Below are positions 25,259 through 35,125 of a stretch of DNA of 64,000 bases, piece by piece (within the stretch, counting starts at the first letter, position 1; each line of letters opens with the position of its first letter). This stretch comes from Roseinatronobacter sp. S2. GTDB lineage: Bacteria; Pseudomonadota; Alphaproteobacteria; Rhodobacterales; Rhodobacteraceae. Location of the stretch: the NCBI RefSeq assembly GCF_029581395.1, contig NZ_CP121113.1, positions 800,501-864,500 of the forward strand. The letters run 5' to 3'. The position numbers and the translations under genes were made by a program. The notes under the pieces were generated by a model. It did no database searches, was not told the DNA's origin, and saw only the letters and a program-made list of their open reading frames with translations.

Positions 25259-26228
25259 CGCACGCAAGGAATGGGGGCTGAATGCCATATTGGCGCTGGC
25301 GCTGTTTGCCGTGCCCCTTTGGGCATGGATGGCGAATGAGCCGTTTATCATTACCCTTGCCACGCGGGTGGCCATTCTGGCGATTGCGGCAGTGGGGCTG
25401 AATATCGCGCTGGGGCTGGGGGGCATGGTGTCATTCGGGCATGCGCTTTATCTGGGGATTGGCGGCTATGTGGCGGGGATTGCCGCGCATCATGCGTTCA
25501 ACGGCACGCCCGTTCTGGGGCTGGCTGGCACGAACCAGATGCTGCCGATCTGGGCGATTGCCATGCTGGTATCGGGGGCGGTGGCGGGCGTGGTGGGCGC
25601 GCTGTCGCTGCGCACATCGGGCATTTTCTTCATCATGATCACGCTGGCTTTCGCGCAGATGGGGTTCTTTTTTGCGCTGTCATGGCCCGCTTATGGCGGC
25701 GAGGATGGCTTGCCCATTTTTATGCGCAACCAGTTTCCCGGCATGAACACCAACCGCCCTTGGGATTTATTCCTGATCGCATATGGTGTGCTGATGGTGG
25801 CATTGCTGCTTTTTGCACTGCTGCGCGGCGCGCGGTTCGGGGCCGCCCTTATGGCCATCCGGCAAAACCCCGACCGCGCGGCTGCGGTCGGCATTTCCCC
25901 GTTCGGCATTAAGCTGACGGCTTTTGTGCTGTCGGGCATGCTGACGGGGCTTGCGGGTGCGATGATGGCGGACCTGACGCGTTTTGTCAGTCCGGCGATG
26001 ATGGCATGGACGATGTCAGGTGAATTGATTGTCATCATCATATTGGGCGGGGTGGGCCGGTTGTTCGGCCCTGTTGCCGGTGCTGCAATTCTGGTGGGCT
26101 TCGAGGTGTTTTTCGGCGGCCTTACCGAACACTGGAAGCTGTGGCTGGGCCTTGTGCTGCTGGCGGTGGTGCTGTTCGCGCGCGGCGGGCTGATCGGGCT
26201 GATTGCGGGACGGGCGCGGCATGGATGA
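25251..26228 (+). CDS. Branched-chain-type ABC transporter permease (LivM-like)
   Basis: A 325-residue partner permease. The segment GLNIALGLGGMVSFGHALYLGIGGYVAGI and the loop IRQNPDRAAAVGISPFGIKLTAFVLSG are LivM hallmarks. It has about eight to ten membrane spans. It overlaps both neighbours by 8 bp. Confidence 0.93.
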   Translation: MDNARKEWGLNAILALALFAVPLWAWMANEPFIITLATRVAILAIAAVGLNIALGLGGMVSFGHALYLGIGGYVAGIAAHHAFNGTPVLGLAGTNQMLPIWAIAMLVSGAVAGVVGALSLRTSGIFFIMITLAFAQMGFFFALSWPAYGGEDGLPIFMRNQFPGMNTNRPWDLFLIAYGVLMVALLLFALLRGARFGAALMAIRQNPDRAAAVGISPFGIKLTAFVLSGMLTGLAGAMMADLTRFVSPAMMAWTMSGELIVIIILGGVGRLFGPVAGAAILVGFEVFFGGLTEHWKLWLGLVLLAVVLFARGGLIGLIAGRARHG

Positions 26229-26976
26229 TGTGGTGCTGGAATTGCGTGGCATGTGCCGGAGTTTCGGCGCGCTGAAAGCCACAGATGATGTGTCCCTGAC
26301 ATTGCGGCACGGCGAGGTTCATGCGCTGATCGGTCCCAATGGTGCGGGAAAATCCACCTTGATGGGGTTGATCTCGGGCAGGACCACGCCGGATGCAGGC
26401 AGTGTCTGGCTGGCCGGGCAGGACATTACCGGCATGTCGGTGGCCCAGCGTGCACGGCTGGGGCTGGCGCGCAGTTTTCAGGTGTCGTCGCTGATCCCCG
26501 AATATTCGGCGCTGCGCAATGTGATGCTGGCGTTGCAGGCAGGCGAAGGGCACAGTTACCGTTTTCTGCGCCCTGTGGTGTTTGACCGCACCTTGCAGCG
26601 CGTCGGGCGGGACATACTGGCCCGCGTGGGGCTGGCCGCGCGCGCGTCGGTCGACGCCGCATTCCTTAGCCATGGCGAGCGGCGCCTGCTGGAAATAGCG
26701 GTTGCACTGGCAATGAACCCGAAATGTTTCTTGCTGGATGAACCTATGGCGGGGCTTGGGGTCGAAGGCACGGCGCGGCTGATCACATTCCTGCAAGGGT
26801 TGAAACAGCAAGCGCCCATCCTGCTGGTCGAACATGACATGGATGCCGTGTTCCGGCTGGCAGACCGCATTTCGGTGCTGGTCTATGGTCGTGTCATCGC
26901 AAGCGGAACGGTTGCCGAAATTCGCGCCAACCCGCTTGTGCGTGCCGCCTATCTGGGCGAGGAGAGCACGCAATGA
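26221..26976 (+). CDS. Branched-chain-type ABC transporter ATP-binding protein (LivG-like)
   Basis: A 251-residue ATPase with Walker A GPNGAGKST and Walker B CFLLDEPMAGL. The signature motif is LSHGERRLLEIA, in which a His replaces the usual Gly. It carries the LivG-type insertion after Walker A (RTTPDAGSVWLAGQDITGM). The ATG at 26221 is chosen; the in-frame codon at 26203 is inside livM and has no benefit. Confidence 0.92.
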   Translation: MDDVVLELRGMCRSFGALKATDDVSLTLRHGEVHALIGPNGAGKSTLMGLISGRTTPDAGSVWLAGQDITGMSVAQRARLGLARSFQVSSLIPEYSALRNVMLALQAGEGHSYRFLRPVVFDRTLQRVGRDILARVGLAARASVDAAFLSHGERRLLEIAVALAMNPKCFLLDEPMAGLGVEGTARLITFLQGLKQQAPILLVEHDMDAVFRLADRISVLVYGRVIASGTVAEIRANPLVRAAYLGEESTQ

Positions 26977-27662
26977 CCGCCCTTTTGCAACTGGATGATC
27001 TGCATGTCTTTTACGGCGCATCACAGGCGCTGGACGGGGTGTCGTTGCAGGTGAATGAAGGGCAGGCCGTGGCGCTGATGGGGCGCAATGGCATGGGCAA
27101 GACGACCACGATTTCCACCGCCCTGCGTATGTTGCCCTTGCGCAAGGGGCGTGTGGTATTCGCGGGGCAGGACATCAGCACCTGGCCGTCATTTCGCGCG
27201 GCGCGTCTTGGCATGGGGTTGGTGCCCGAAGGGCGGCGGTGCTTTCCCAACCTGACGGTGCATGAAAACCTGATTGCGGCGGCGCGCAGCGGCTACTGGG
27301 ATCTGGACCGCGTGCAGCAGTTATTTCCCCGCCTTCAGGAACGCGCGGATCAATACGCCGTCAGCCTGTCGGGGGGCGAGCAGCAGATGCTGGCCATCGG
27401 ACGCGCCTTGATGACCAACCCGCGATTGTTGATTCTGGACGAAGCGACCGAAGGGCTGGCCCCTGTCATACGCCGCGAAATCTGGTCCGCCATCACGCGG
27501 CTGCGCACCGAGGGGTTGTCCATCCTTTTGGCTGACAAGACATTGTCCGAGATACTGCCTTTTGCCGATGCCTGCGTTATTCTTGACCGTGGGCGCGTGG
27601 TCTGGCACGGGGCACCGGACGGGTTAACTGCGGATTTGCAACATACCTATCTTGGGGTGTGA
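26973..27662 (+). CDS. Branched-chain-type ABC transporter ATP-binding protein (LivF-like)
   Basis: A 229-residue ATPase with Walker A MGRNGMGKTT, signature LSGGEQQMLAIGRAL and Walker B LILDEATEGLAP, the last being the LivF-specific form. It overlaps livG by ATGA and ends the operon. The 152-bp gap that follows separates it from the BMP-type transporter and holds a possible promoter. Confidence 0.93.
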   Translation: MTALLQLDDLHVFYGASQALDGVSLQVNEGQAVALMGRNGMGKTTTISTALRMLPLRKGRVVFAGQDISTWPSFRAARLGMGLVPEGRRCFPNLTVHENLIAAARSGYWDLDRVQQLFPRLQERADQYAVSLSGGEQQMLAIGRALMTNPRLLILDEATEGLAPVIRREIWSAITRLRTEGLSILLADKTLSEILPFADACVILDRGRVVWHGAPDGLTADLQHTYLGV

Positions 27663-27697
27663 TCCGGCGCATTGTTGCGTTGATTATATATGTAGCA

Positions 27698-27727
27698 TTG
27701 AAGCAGTTTCGACAGCTGGGGCATAAT
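27698..27727 (+). promoter_or_regulatory. Candidate promoter of the BMP-type transporter operon
   Basis: TTGAAG, an 18-base spacer, then CATAAT, in a locally AT-rich gap 88 bp before the ATPase gene. This is a by-eye match to the sigma-70 consensus (TTGA and ATAAT). Confidence 0.35.
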
Positions 27728-27814
27728 TTCTGCTTGCCACGACACGTGCTTGCAGCTTTGCTTTGAACACGGGAAAACGCTGGAACAAGCGCACCGACAA
27801 CACGGGAAGGAGAC

Positions 27815-29347
27815 ATGCCGATGCGCGCGCCTTTGCTGCGGCTTGACGGGCTAACCAAGGCTTATCCGGGCGTTATAGCCAATGACGATGTGTCGTTCGA
27901 AATTGGCCAAGGGCAGATGCACGCGCTTCTGGGCGAAAACGGGGCGGGAAAATCCACACTGGTCAAGATGATCTATGGCCTTGTCAAACCCGACAAGGGC
28001 CAGATGACGTTGCGCGGGAAACCCTTTGCGCCCACACAACCATCAGACGCGCGCCGCAATGGTGTGGCAATGGTGTTCCAGCATTTCAGCCTGTTCGATG
28101 CGCTGGACGTGGCCGAAAATGTTGCGCTGGGCATGGAAAATCCGCCCCCCCTGCGCGATCTGGCGCGGCGTATCCGCGATGTGTCCGAAGAATATGGCCT
28201 GCCGCTGGACCCCGCGCGATGGGTGGGCGAGCTGTCGGCAGGCGAACGCCAGCGTGTGGAAATTGTGCGCTGCCTGCTGCAAGATCCCAAGCTGCTTATC
28301 ATGGATGAACCGACATCGGTTCTGACCCCGCAGGAAGTGGATATTCTGTTTTTGACGCTGCGCAAACTCTCGGCAGAAGGGACGGCCATTCTGTATATCT
28401 CGCATAAACTGGAAGAAATCCGTGCGTTGTGTGATGAAGCCACCATTTTGCGTGGCGGGCGCAAGGTTGCCACTTGCGACCCGCGTGAAAATTCTGCCCG
28501 CGATCTGGCGGAATTGATGGTCGGCCAGATACTGACACCGCCCGAACGCCCCGCCAAGCCCAAGGGCGATATCGTGCTTGAAGTGGATAACCTGTCGCTG
28601 GCATCCAACAACCCGTTTGGCACCTCGTTAAAGGATGTCAGCCTGACCCTGCGCAAGGGCGAGGTTCTGGGCATTGCGGGTGTGGCGGGCAACGGTCAGG
28701 ATGAATTGCTGGTCATGTTGTCGGGTGAATTGCTGGCCCCGTCGGCGCAGGTCAAGCTGAAGGGCAAGCCTGTGGGGCATCTGGGGCCAAACGGGCGACG
28801 CGCGCAAGGTCTTGTGGCCGCGCCTGAAGAACGCCTTGGCCATGCCGCAGCCCCTGACATGAGCCTGACAGAAAACGCGCTTCTGTCGGCATCCGGCCGC
28901 AGGGGGCTTGCAACGCAAGGCTTCATCAACTGGCCCAAAACCGAAAACTTCGCGCGCGATATTATTGCGCGGTTTGATGTGCGCACGCCGGGGCCGCATG
29001 TTCTGGCCCGTGCACTGTCTGGCGGGAATTTGCAGAAATTCGTTATCGGCCGCGAGATTGAACTGGACCCAGATGTGATCATCGTGAACCAACCAACCTG
29101 GGGCGTGGATGCGGCGGCCGCCGCGACCATCCGGCAGGCGCTTCTGGATCTGGCAGGCAAGGGGGCGGGCGTGCTGGTCATCAGTCAGGATCTGGATGAA
29201 TTGCTGGAAATTTCCGACAGCTTTGCCGCGCTGAACGAAGGGCGGCTGACAGATATCCGGCCTGCCAAAGGGCTGAGTGTGGAAGATATCGGTCTGATGA
29301 TGGGGGGCGCGGGCGATATGCATGTCGCACATGAGGCAAGCGCATGA
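27815..29347 (+). CDS. BMP-type (nucleoside/sugar) ABC transporter, double ATP-binding protein
   Basis: A 510-residue protein with two fused ATPase domains, as in RbsA/NupA-type importers. The first half has Walker A GENGAGKST, signature LSAGERQRVEI and Walker B LLIMDEPTSVLTP. The second half is degenerate (GVAGNGQDEL Walker A-like, ALSGGNLQKFVIGRE signature), a normal asymmetry for this family. AAGGAG sits directly upstream of the ATG. It is followed without gap by two permeases and the lipoprotein-like binding protein, giving a full purine-nucleoside-type importer. Confidence 0.92.
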   Translation: MPMRAPLLRLDGLTKAYPGVIANDDVSFEIGQGQMHALLGENGAGKSTLVKMIYGLVKPDKGQMTLRGKPFAPTQPSDARRNGVAMVFQHFSLFDALDVAENVALGMENPPPLRDLARRIRDVSEEYGLPLDPARWVGELSAGERQRVEIVRCLLQDPKLLIMDEPTSVLTPQEVDILFLTLRKLSAEGTAILYISHKLEEIRALCDEATILRGGRKVATCDPRENSARDLAELMVGQILTPPERPAKPKGDIVLEVDNLSLASNNPFGTSLKDVSLTLRKGEVLGIAGVAGNGQDELLVMLSGELLAPSAQVKLKGKPVGHLGPNGRRAQGLVAAPEERLGHAAAPDMSLTENALLSASGRRGLATQGFINWPKTENFARDIIARFDVRTPGPHVLARALSGGNLQKFVIGREIELDPDVIIVNQPTWGVDAAAAATIRQALLDLAGKGAGVLVISQDLDELLEISDSFAALNEGRLTDIRPAKGLSVEDIGLMMGGAGDMHVAHEASA

Positions 29348-30429
29348 TCCGGCTGGAAAAACGCAAGGAGCCGTCGAAGGTCTGGCGCATCGCCAACCCG
29401 TTTCTGGCGGTTGCGCTGACAATGCTTGCTGGCGCGGTCATGTTCGCCATGCTGGGCAAAGACCCTGTGGTTGCCATCCGGTTGATTTTCTTTGATCCCA
29501 TCTTTTCGGAAACCTTCGGCAGTTATTCCCGCCCGCAACTGCTGATCAAATCGGCACCCCTGATCTTGATTGCTGTGGGCCTTGCCATCGGGTTCAAGGC
29601 CAATATCTGGAATATCGGCGCTGAAGGGCAGTATATCATGGGGGCGCTGTTCGGGGCCGGTGTTGCGCTGGCCTTCTTTCCGGCGCCGGGGTGGTATGTC
29701 TTTCCGCTGATGGTGATGGCCGGCGCTTTTGGCGGGTTTTTGTGGGCGATGATTCCGGCCATTTTGAAAACCCGATTCAATACGAATGAAATCCTTGTAT
29801 CCCTGCTGCTGGTCTATGTGGCCGAGCGGATTCTGGCGGCGATGGCGCTGGGGCTTATGCGCAACCCCGACATTGCGGGCTTTCCCGGCTCGCGCGATCT
29901 GCGCCGGTATGAGGCCGCACATAACGCCGAATTGTTTGCCAATACCGGCATTCATTGGGGCGTTGTTGCCGCCTTGATTGCTGTCATTTTTGCCTATGTC
30001 ATGATGACGCGGCATATGTTGGGCTTTCATGTCAAGCTTGCCGGTCAGGCCCCAAGGGCGGCACGGTTCGCCGGTGTGGCGCCTGCGCGTCTGGTGATTG
30101 TCTGTCTGGGCATTTCGGGGGCGCTGGCGGGGCTTGCCGGAATGTTCGAAGTGTCCGGTCCCGGTGGTCAGGTGCGCATCGAATTTGCCGCAGGCTACGG
30201 GTTCACGGCGATTATCGTGGCCTTTCTGGGGCGGTTGAACCCGATTGGTATTGTGCTGGCGGGGCTGTTGCTGGGGCTGACCTATATCGGTGGGGAACTG
30301 GGGCAGATGATGCTGCAATTGCCCGGCGCGGCGATTCAGGTCTTTCAGGGGATGCTTTTGTTCTTCCTGCTGGCGCTTGATTTCCAGACAAACTATCGGC
30401 TGCGGCTGACACGGGGGGTGCGGACATGA
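29344..30429 (+). CDS. BMP-type ABC transporter permease 1
   Basis: A 361-residue inner-membrane permease of the BPD_transp_2 family. The segment LIAVGLAIGFKANIWNIGAEGQYIMGALFGAG and the EAA-like loop LAGQAPRAARFAGVAPARLV are characteristic of NupP/YufP-type permeases. Its start overlaps the ATPase stop (ATGA) and its end overlaps the next permease start. Confidence 0.92.
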   Translation: MIRLEKRKEPSKVWRIANPFLAVALTMLAGAVMFAMLGKDPVVAIRLIFFDPIFSETFGSYSRPQLLIKSAPLILIAVGLAIGFKANIWNIGAEGQYIMGALFGAGVALAFFPAPGWYVFPLMVMAGAFGGFLWAMIPAILKTRFNTNEILVSLLLVYVAERILAAMALGLMRNPDIAGFPGSRDLRRYEAAHNAELFANTGIHWGVVAALIAVIFAYVMMTRHMLGFHVKLAGQAPRAARFAGVAPARLVIVCLGISGALAGLAGMFEVSGPGGQVRIEFAAGYGFTAIIVAFLGRLNPIGIVLAGLLLGLTYIGGELGQMMLQLPGAAIQVFQGMLLFFLLALDFQTNYRLRLTRGVRT

Positions 30430-31358
30430 TTTTGGGGTCAATCAATCCGGCGGTGCTGTTGGCGGCCCTTATGGTGGCGGCAACGCCCATTCTGCTGGCC
30501 GCGATCGGCGAGTTGGTGGTGGAAAAGTCGGGCGTGCTGAACCTTGGGGTCGAGGGGATGATGATCATGGGCGCTTGTGTCGGCTTCATCATCGCGGTGA
30601 ATTCGGGCAGCCCGTTGTTGGGTTTTATCGGCGCTGCGCTGGGCGGGATGGCGTTGTCCTTGCTGTTTGCGCTGCTGACACAGGCATTGATGACCAATCA
30701 GGTGGCCTCCGGCCTTGCGCTGACATTGTTCGGGCTGGGCTTGTCGGCACTGCTTGGTCAGAAATATGTGGGCATCACCCCGCCACGCACCCCGAAGCTG
30801 GATCTTGGCGTGTTGTCGGATATTCCGTTTCTGGGGCGCGCGGTCTTTTCGCATGACATTGTGGTTTATCTGACGATTGCACTGGTTGCCGCGGTCTGGT
30901 GGTTCCTGAAATACAGCCGCGCAGGCATGATCTTGCGCGCCGTGGGCGAAAACCATGATGCGGCGCATGGGCTGGGCTATCATGTCAAACGCGTGCGGGT
31001 GCTGGCCATTATGTTCGGCGGGGCCTGTGCGGGGCTGGGGGGCGCATATCTGTCGCTGATCCGCGTGCCGCAATGGACCGAAGGCATGACCGTGGGCGCG
31101 GGCTGGATTGCGCTGGCGCTGGTTGTGTTTGCAAGCTGGCGTCCGTGGCGGGCGATGGCGGGTGCATATCTGTTTGGCGGTGTGGTCGTGTTGCAGTTGA
31201 ATTTGCAGGCTGCCGGCGTGCGAATCCCTGTGGAGTACTTGTCAATGTCGCCCTACCTGATAACCATCTTTGTGCTGGTTCTTATTTCCTCCGGCAAGGC
31301 GCGCGGGTCGCTTAATGCACCCGGATCGCTGAACCGTCCTTTCCATGCCTCTAGCTGA
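30426..31358 (+). CDS. BMP-type ABC transporter permease 2
   Basis: A 310-residue permease of the same family as its neighbour (NupQ/YufQ type). The segment ATPILLAAIGELVVEKSGVLNLGVEGMMIMGA is diagnostic. About eight to ten membrane spans. It forms the heterodimeric channel with permease 1. A 35-bp gap with GGGAG leads to the binding-protein gene. Confidence 0.92.
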   Translation: MILGSINPAVLLAALMVAATPILLAAIGELVVEKSGVLNLGVEGMMIMGACVGFIIAVNSGSPLLGFIGAALGGMALSLLFALLTQALMTNQVASGLALTLFGLGLSALLGQKYVGITPPRTPKLDLGVLSDIPFLGRAVFSHDIVVYLTIALVAAVWWFLKYSRAGMILRAVGENHDAAHGLGYHVKRVRVLAIMFGGACAGLGGAYLSLIRVPQWTEGMTVGAGWIALALVVFASWRPWRAMAGAYLFGGVVVLQLNLQAAGVRIPVEYLSMSPYLITIFVLVLISSGKARGSLNAPGSLNRPFHASS

Positions 31359-31393
31359 GGTAATAACTTCGCTGCCAACAGGGAGATCCCAAA

Positions 31394-32458
31394 ATGAAAA
31401 AACTGATATCTGCGGCTGTGCTGGGTGCGGCACTTGCGTCACCATCGCTGGCCGACACAACAAAGGTGGGCTTCGTTTATATTGGCCCCGTGGGTGACCA
31501 CGGATGGACCTACACCCATGATGTTGCGCGCCTTGCCCTTGAAGAAGAATTCGGCGACGCGATTGAAACAACCTATGTCGAGAATGTTGAATATGGTGCC
31601 GATGCCGAACGTGTCATGACACAGATGGCGCTGTCGGGCACAGACCTGATTTTCGCAACGTCATTTGGCTACGGCCCGGACATGAACACTGTTGCTGCGC
31701 GGTTCCCGGATGTCGCATTTGAACATGCCACCGGCTACATACAGGAAACCGACAATGTCAGCCTGTATAATGCGCGTTTCTATGAAGGGCGCGCCGTGAT
31801 TGGCCACATCGCGGGCAAGATGACCGAAACCAACAAGATTGGCTACATCGCATCTTTCCCGATCCCTGAAGTCATCATGGGTATCAATTCCGCCTATCTG
31901 CACGCCAAGGCAGTGAACCCCGATGTCGAATTCAATGTCGTATGGGCCTATAGCTGGTATGATCCCGCACAAGAAGCAGCGGCCGCCGAAGCGCTTATCG
32001 AACAGGGTGCAGACATCATCATGCAGCACACTGATTCCACCGCACCGCTGACTGTTGCGCAAGATGCTGGCATCTATGCGTTTGGTCAGGCGTCGGATAT
32101 GTCGGCATTCGCCCCGGAAGCACACCTGACCGGCATTCTGGATGTCTGGGCACCTTATTACGCCGAACGGGTTCAGGCCGTCATTGATGGCACATGGGAA
32201 GCTGGCGATGTGTGGCATGGTATCGTTGATGGCATGGTCGGCTTTGCCCCGATGAGTGATCTGATCCCCGAAGATGTTCGCGCCGAAGCTGAAGGCATGA
32301 TCGAAGCCATTGCCGCAGGCGAATACCACCCCTTTACTGGCCCCATCAACAAACAGGACGGCACGCCCTGGCTGGCTGATGGCGAGATTGCATCTGATGG
32401 CGATTTGCTGACGATGGATTTCTATGTCGAAGGGATCACTTCGGAAATTCCGAACTGA
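31394..32458 (+). CDS. BMP-family ABC transporter substrate-binding protein
   Basis: A 354-residue periplasmic basic-membrane-protein (Med/BmpA) family receptor. The signal peptide MKKLISAAVLGAALASPSLA is followed by the typical start TTKVGFVYIGPVGDHGWTYTHDVAR. Characterised homologues bind purine or other nucleosides. It is the last gene of the operon, unlike the livK-type cluster, where the binding protein is first. A strong terminator follows. Confidence 0.92.
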   Translation: MKKLISAAVLGAALASPSLADTTKVGFVYIGPVGDHGWTYTHDVARLALEEEFGDAIETTYVENVEYGADAERVMTQMALSGTDLIFATSFGYGPDMNTVAARFPDVAFEHATGYIQETDNVSLYNARFYEGRAVIGHIAGKMTETNKIGYIASFPIPEVIMGINSAYLHAKAVNPDVEFNVVWAYSWYDPAQEAAAAEALIEQGADIIMQHTDSTAPLTVAQDAGIYAFGQASDMSAFAPEAHLTGILDVWAPYYAERVQAVIDGTWEAGDVWHGIVDGMVGFAPMSDLIPEDVRAEAEGMIEAIAAGEYHPFTGPINKQDGTPWLADGEIASDGDLLTMDFYVEGITSEIPN

Positions 32459-32481
32459 TCTGACGACTGTTTCGCGCATTC

Positions 32482-32514
32482 AGGCCCCCCGGCAAGATGT
32501 CGGGGGGCCTTTTT
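32482..32514 (+). terminator. Intrinsic terminator of the BMP-type transporter operon
   Basis: AGGCCCCCCG pairs with CGGGGGGCCT around a 9-base loop, followed by TTTT. It lies 24 bp after the last stop codon of the operon. Confidence 0.95.
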
Positions 32515-32676
32515 CATTTGCAACATATCCCGAAGGGTTGATTGCTATTGCAAGCAGCAGATCGCACTGATAGTTACACTTGATAACAGTTAACCAGGTT
32601 TCGTGCTTTGCCTTGGCGTAGGCACCATGTGCAAACCCCGCATGTTCTGGCATGCCTGACTTGATGAGGTTGCGAT

Positions 32677-33444
32677 TTGGAAATCTTGAACACTATTGCA
32701 TTGGTCACGGGTGGCGGCAGCGGTTTGGGGGCGGCAACGGCGCGCAGGCTGGCCGCTGCGGGCGCGAAGGTTGCCGTTCTGGATCGCAGCATGGATGCGG
32801 CCCAAACTGTGGCCACAGAAATTGACGGTCTGGCGGTTGCGGCGGATGTATCCGACACTGCCAGTGTTGCCGCAGCGTTTGCTGCAACGGGTGCCGCGTT
32901 CGGCGCGGCCCCGCGAATTGTGGTGAATTGCGCAGGCATTGGCACCGCATCGCGCATACTGCCGCGCGACGGTGACCTGCCGATTGAGCTGTTTGAACGC
33001 ACGCTGCGTGTCAATCTGCTGGGCACCTATATCGTGTTGTCGCACGCGGCCAAGGGTATGGCAGACATGGACCCAGTGGACAGCGACGGGGCGCGCGGCG
33101 TGATCGTCAACACCACATCGGTGGCGTGGCAGGACGGGCAGATCGGGCAGGCGGCCTATGCCGCGTCCAAGGGCGGCGTGGCGTCCCTGACATTGCCTGC
33201 CGCACGCGAACTGGCGCGGGTGGGCATTCGGGTTATGGCTGTTGCGCCGGGTTTGTTTGAAACCGGGATGAGTGCGGGGCTGACCCCGGAAATCCGCGCA
33301 TCACTGGAATCAAGCCTGCCGTTCCCGTCGCGCCTTGGGCAGCCTGACGAATTTGCGATGCTGGTGCAGCAGATCGTCGAAAACCCGATCCTGAACGGCG
33401 AGGTGATCCGTCTGGACAGCGCCGTTCGTCTGGCCCCCAAGTAA
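32677..33444 (+). CDS. Short-chain dehydrogenase, 3-hydroxyacyl-CoA dehydrogenase type II-like
   Basis: A 255-residue NAD(P)-dependent SDR. The cofactor motif is TGGGSGLG (residues 11-18), the NCAG motif is present, and the catalytic YAASK follows a Ser/Thr-rich strand. The layout resembles HSD17B10/HADH2 enzymes, which oxidise 3-hydroxyacyl-CoA. This fits the acyl-CoA dehydrogenase gene 12 bp downstream, with which it probably forms a beta-oxidation or branched-chain-acid catabolic operon. Translation starts at a TTG at 32677, eight bases after GAGG; no ATG is available before the cofactor motif. Confidence 0.86.
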   Translation: MEILNTIALVTGGGSGLGAATARRLAAAGAKVAVLDRSMDAAQTVATEIDGLAVAADVSDTASVAAAFAATGAAFGAAPRIVVNCAGIGTASRILPRDGDLPIELFERTLRVNLLGTYIVLSHAAKGMADMDPVDSDGARGVIVNTTSVAWQDGQIGQAAYAASKGGVASLTLPAARELARVGIRVMAVAPGLFETGMSAGLTPEIRASLESSLPFPSRLGQPDEFAMLVQQIVENPILNGEVIRLDSAVRLAPK

Positions 33445-33455
33445 GGACACAGGCA

Positions 33456-35060
33456 ATGACGCCGTTTGCAGCCCCCGTCGATGACATTTTGTGGTCGCTG
33501 GATTTTGCCGGTGCCGCCAGCATTCCACATTGGGACCGTGACCTGACCGCCGAGATTGTCCAGCATTTCGCCGCATTCGCCCAAGGACGCATTGCGCCCC
33601 TGGATGAACAGGGTGACCGGCAAGGATGCAGGTTGCAAAACGGGCGCGTGTTCATGCCCGACGGGTTTGATGCGGTGTTCCGGGAACTGGCGGGCGATGG
33701 TTGGCAGGGGCTGACCGCGCCCGAAGCCTTTGGCGGGCAGGGGATGGGGGGCGCGGTTCACGCCGCGATATCGGAAATCTTTTCAGGGGCGTGCCATTCC
33801 TTGCAGATGGTGACAGGGCTTGTGCCCGGTGCCATCCGCCTGCTTATGGATTTTGGCAGTGCCGATCAGCAGGCGCGGTTCATTCCGCCATTGGTGTCGG
33901 GTGACTGGCTGGCAACCATGTGCCTGACGGAACCGGGCGCAGGGTCGGATTTGTCGGCCATCCGCACCAAGGCCGAAGATACCCCGCAGGGGTGGCAGAT
34001 CAGTGGCGAGAAGATCTTCATCTCTGGCGGGGACCAGAACCTGAGTGACAATATCCTGCATCTGGTGCTGGCGCGCACCGGACCTGACGGAACGAAGGGC
34101 CTTAGCCTGTTTGGCTGTCCCGCCGTGCTGGACGGTGGCGCGCGCAATGCAGTCACAGTCACGCGGATTGAAGATAAGATGGGTCTGCATGCCTCGCCCA
34201 CATGCCAGATGGCGTTTGACGGCGCGCAGGGCGAATTGATTGGTGCCGCTGGGCAGGGGCTGGCGGCAATGTTCACACTGATGAACCATGCGCGCCTTGA
34301 CGTGGCCTTGCAGGGTGTGGCCCATGCCGCGCGGGCGCATGCCGTTGCATCCGCCTATGCGTCGCAGCGCGTGCAGGGGCGCCAGCCCGACGGGCTGCCC
34401 GCCACATTGGACCAGCACGCCGATGTGCGCCGCATGATCGACCGCGCCGATGCGCACGCCGTGTCAGCGCGCGCCCTGACGCATTCCGCACTTGTCGCGC
34501 TGGAAACCGGCAATCAGGCACTGGCGGATTTTCTGACACCTGTTGCCAAGGTCTGCGGGTCGGATGCGGGAACGCAGGCCGCCGAACTGGCAGTGCAGGT
34601 TCTGGGCGGGTATGGCTATCTGCATGAATACCGCGTTGAACAGACTTACCGCGATGCGCGCATCTGCGCCATCTATGAAGGAACGAACGGTATTCACGCA
34701 GCGACCATTGCCACGCGCGGGCTGTCCTATAATGGTGGTGTGCAGGCAGATGCGTTTGCGGCATGGATTGGCGGAATCGCAGATGATACGCATTCGGGCA
34801 GTTTGGCGGCCGCCTTGCAAGACTGGACTGCGTTGCGTGAAACGACCAGTGCCGCCCCGCGTGATATGGCGCCTGCCTTCATGCAAGTGACCATCGCACT
34901 GGCCGAACTGGGCTTTTGGGTGCGGGTTGGGGCCGATGATGCTGCCCCGTCACGGATTCGCGCCTTGTCCCTGGAACGCAGCGCTTTGCTGCCGGGGCAG
35001 GTTTCGCATCTGGTGGCGCAAGCGCGGATCATGGCGGAACTGTCAGGCGGCCCGCGCTAG
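33456..35060 (+). CDS. Acyl-CoA dehydrogenase, long DmdC-like form (paralogue)
   Basis: A 534-residue flavoprotein of the same long ACAD group as the gene at 1156. TEPGAGSD (flavin binding) and IYEGTNGIHA with the likely catalytic Glu at about residue 408 are present, along with a shortened C-terminal domain. It has an AGG near the ATG and follows the SDR gene by 12 bp. It probably works on a short or branched acyl-CoA handled jointly with the SDR. It is convergent with the LysR gene across repeat copy C. Confidence 0.87.
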   Translation: MTPFAAPVDDILWSLDFAGAASIPHWDRDLTAEIVQHFAAFAQGRIAPLDEQGDRQGCRLQNGRVFMPDGFDAVFRELAGDGWQGLTAPEAFGGQGMGGAVHAAISEIFSGACHSLQMVTGLVPGAIRLLMDFGSADQQARFIPPLVSGDWLATMCLTEPGAGSDLSAIRTKAEDTPQGWQISGEKIFISGGDQNLSDNILHLVLARTGPDGTKGLSLFGCPAVLDGGARNAVTVTRIEDKMGLHASPTCQMAFDGAQGELIGAAGQGLAAMFTLMNHARLDVALQGVAHAARAHAVASAYASQRVQGRQPDGLPATLDQHADVRRMIDRADAHAVSARALTHSALVALETGNQALADFLTPVAKVCGSDAGTQAAELAVQVLGGYGYLHEYRVEQTYRDARICAIYEGTNGIHAATIATRGLSYNGGVQADAFAAWIGGIADDTHSGSLAAALQDWTALRETTSAAPRDMAPAFMQVTIALAELGFWVRVGADDAAPSRIRALSLERSALLPGQVSHLVAQARIMAELSGGPR

Positions 35061-35125
35061 AGTCTGGTCGGGTCAGGTTGAAACATGCGCTGGCGTGGTG
35101 CTGCCCTGTTGCAGACCTTGCGAAT

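Noticed and set aside
29185..30441. A 418-codon open frame antisense to the BMP-type permease
   Set aside because: The translation is hydrophilic, rich in His/Gln/Asn and lacks any domain; it is a shadow of the permease gene.
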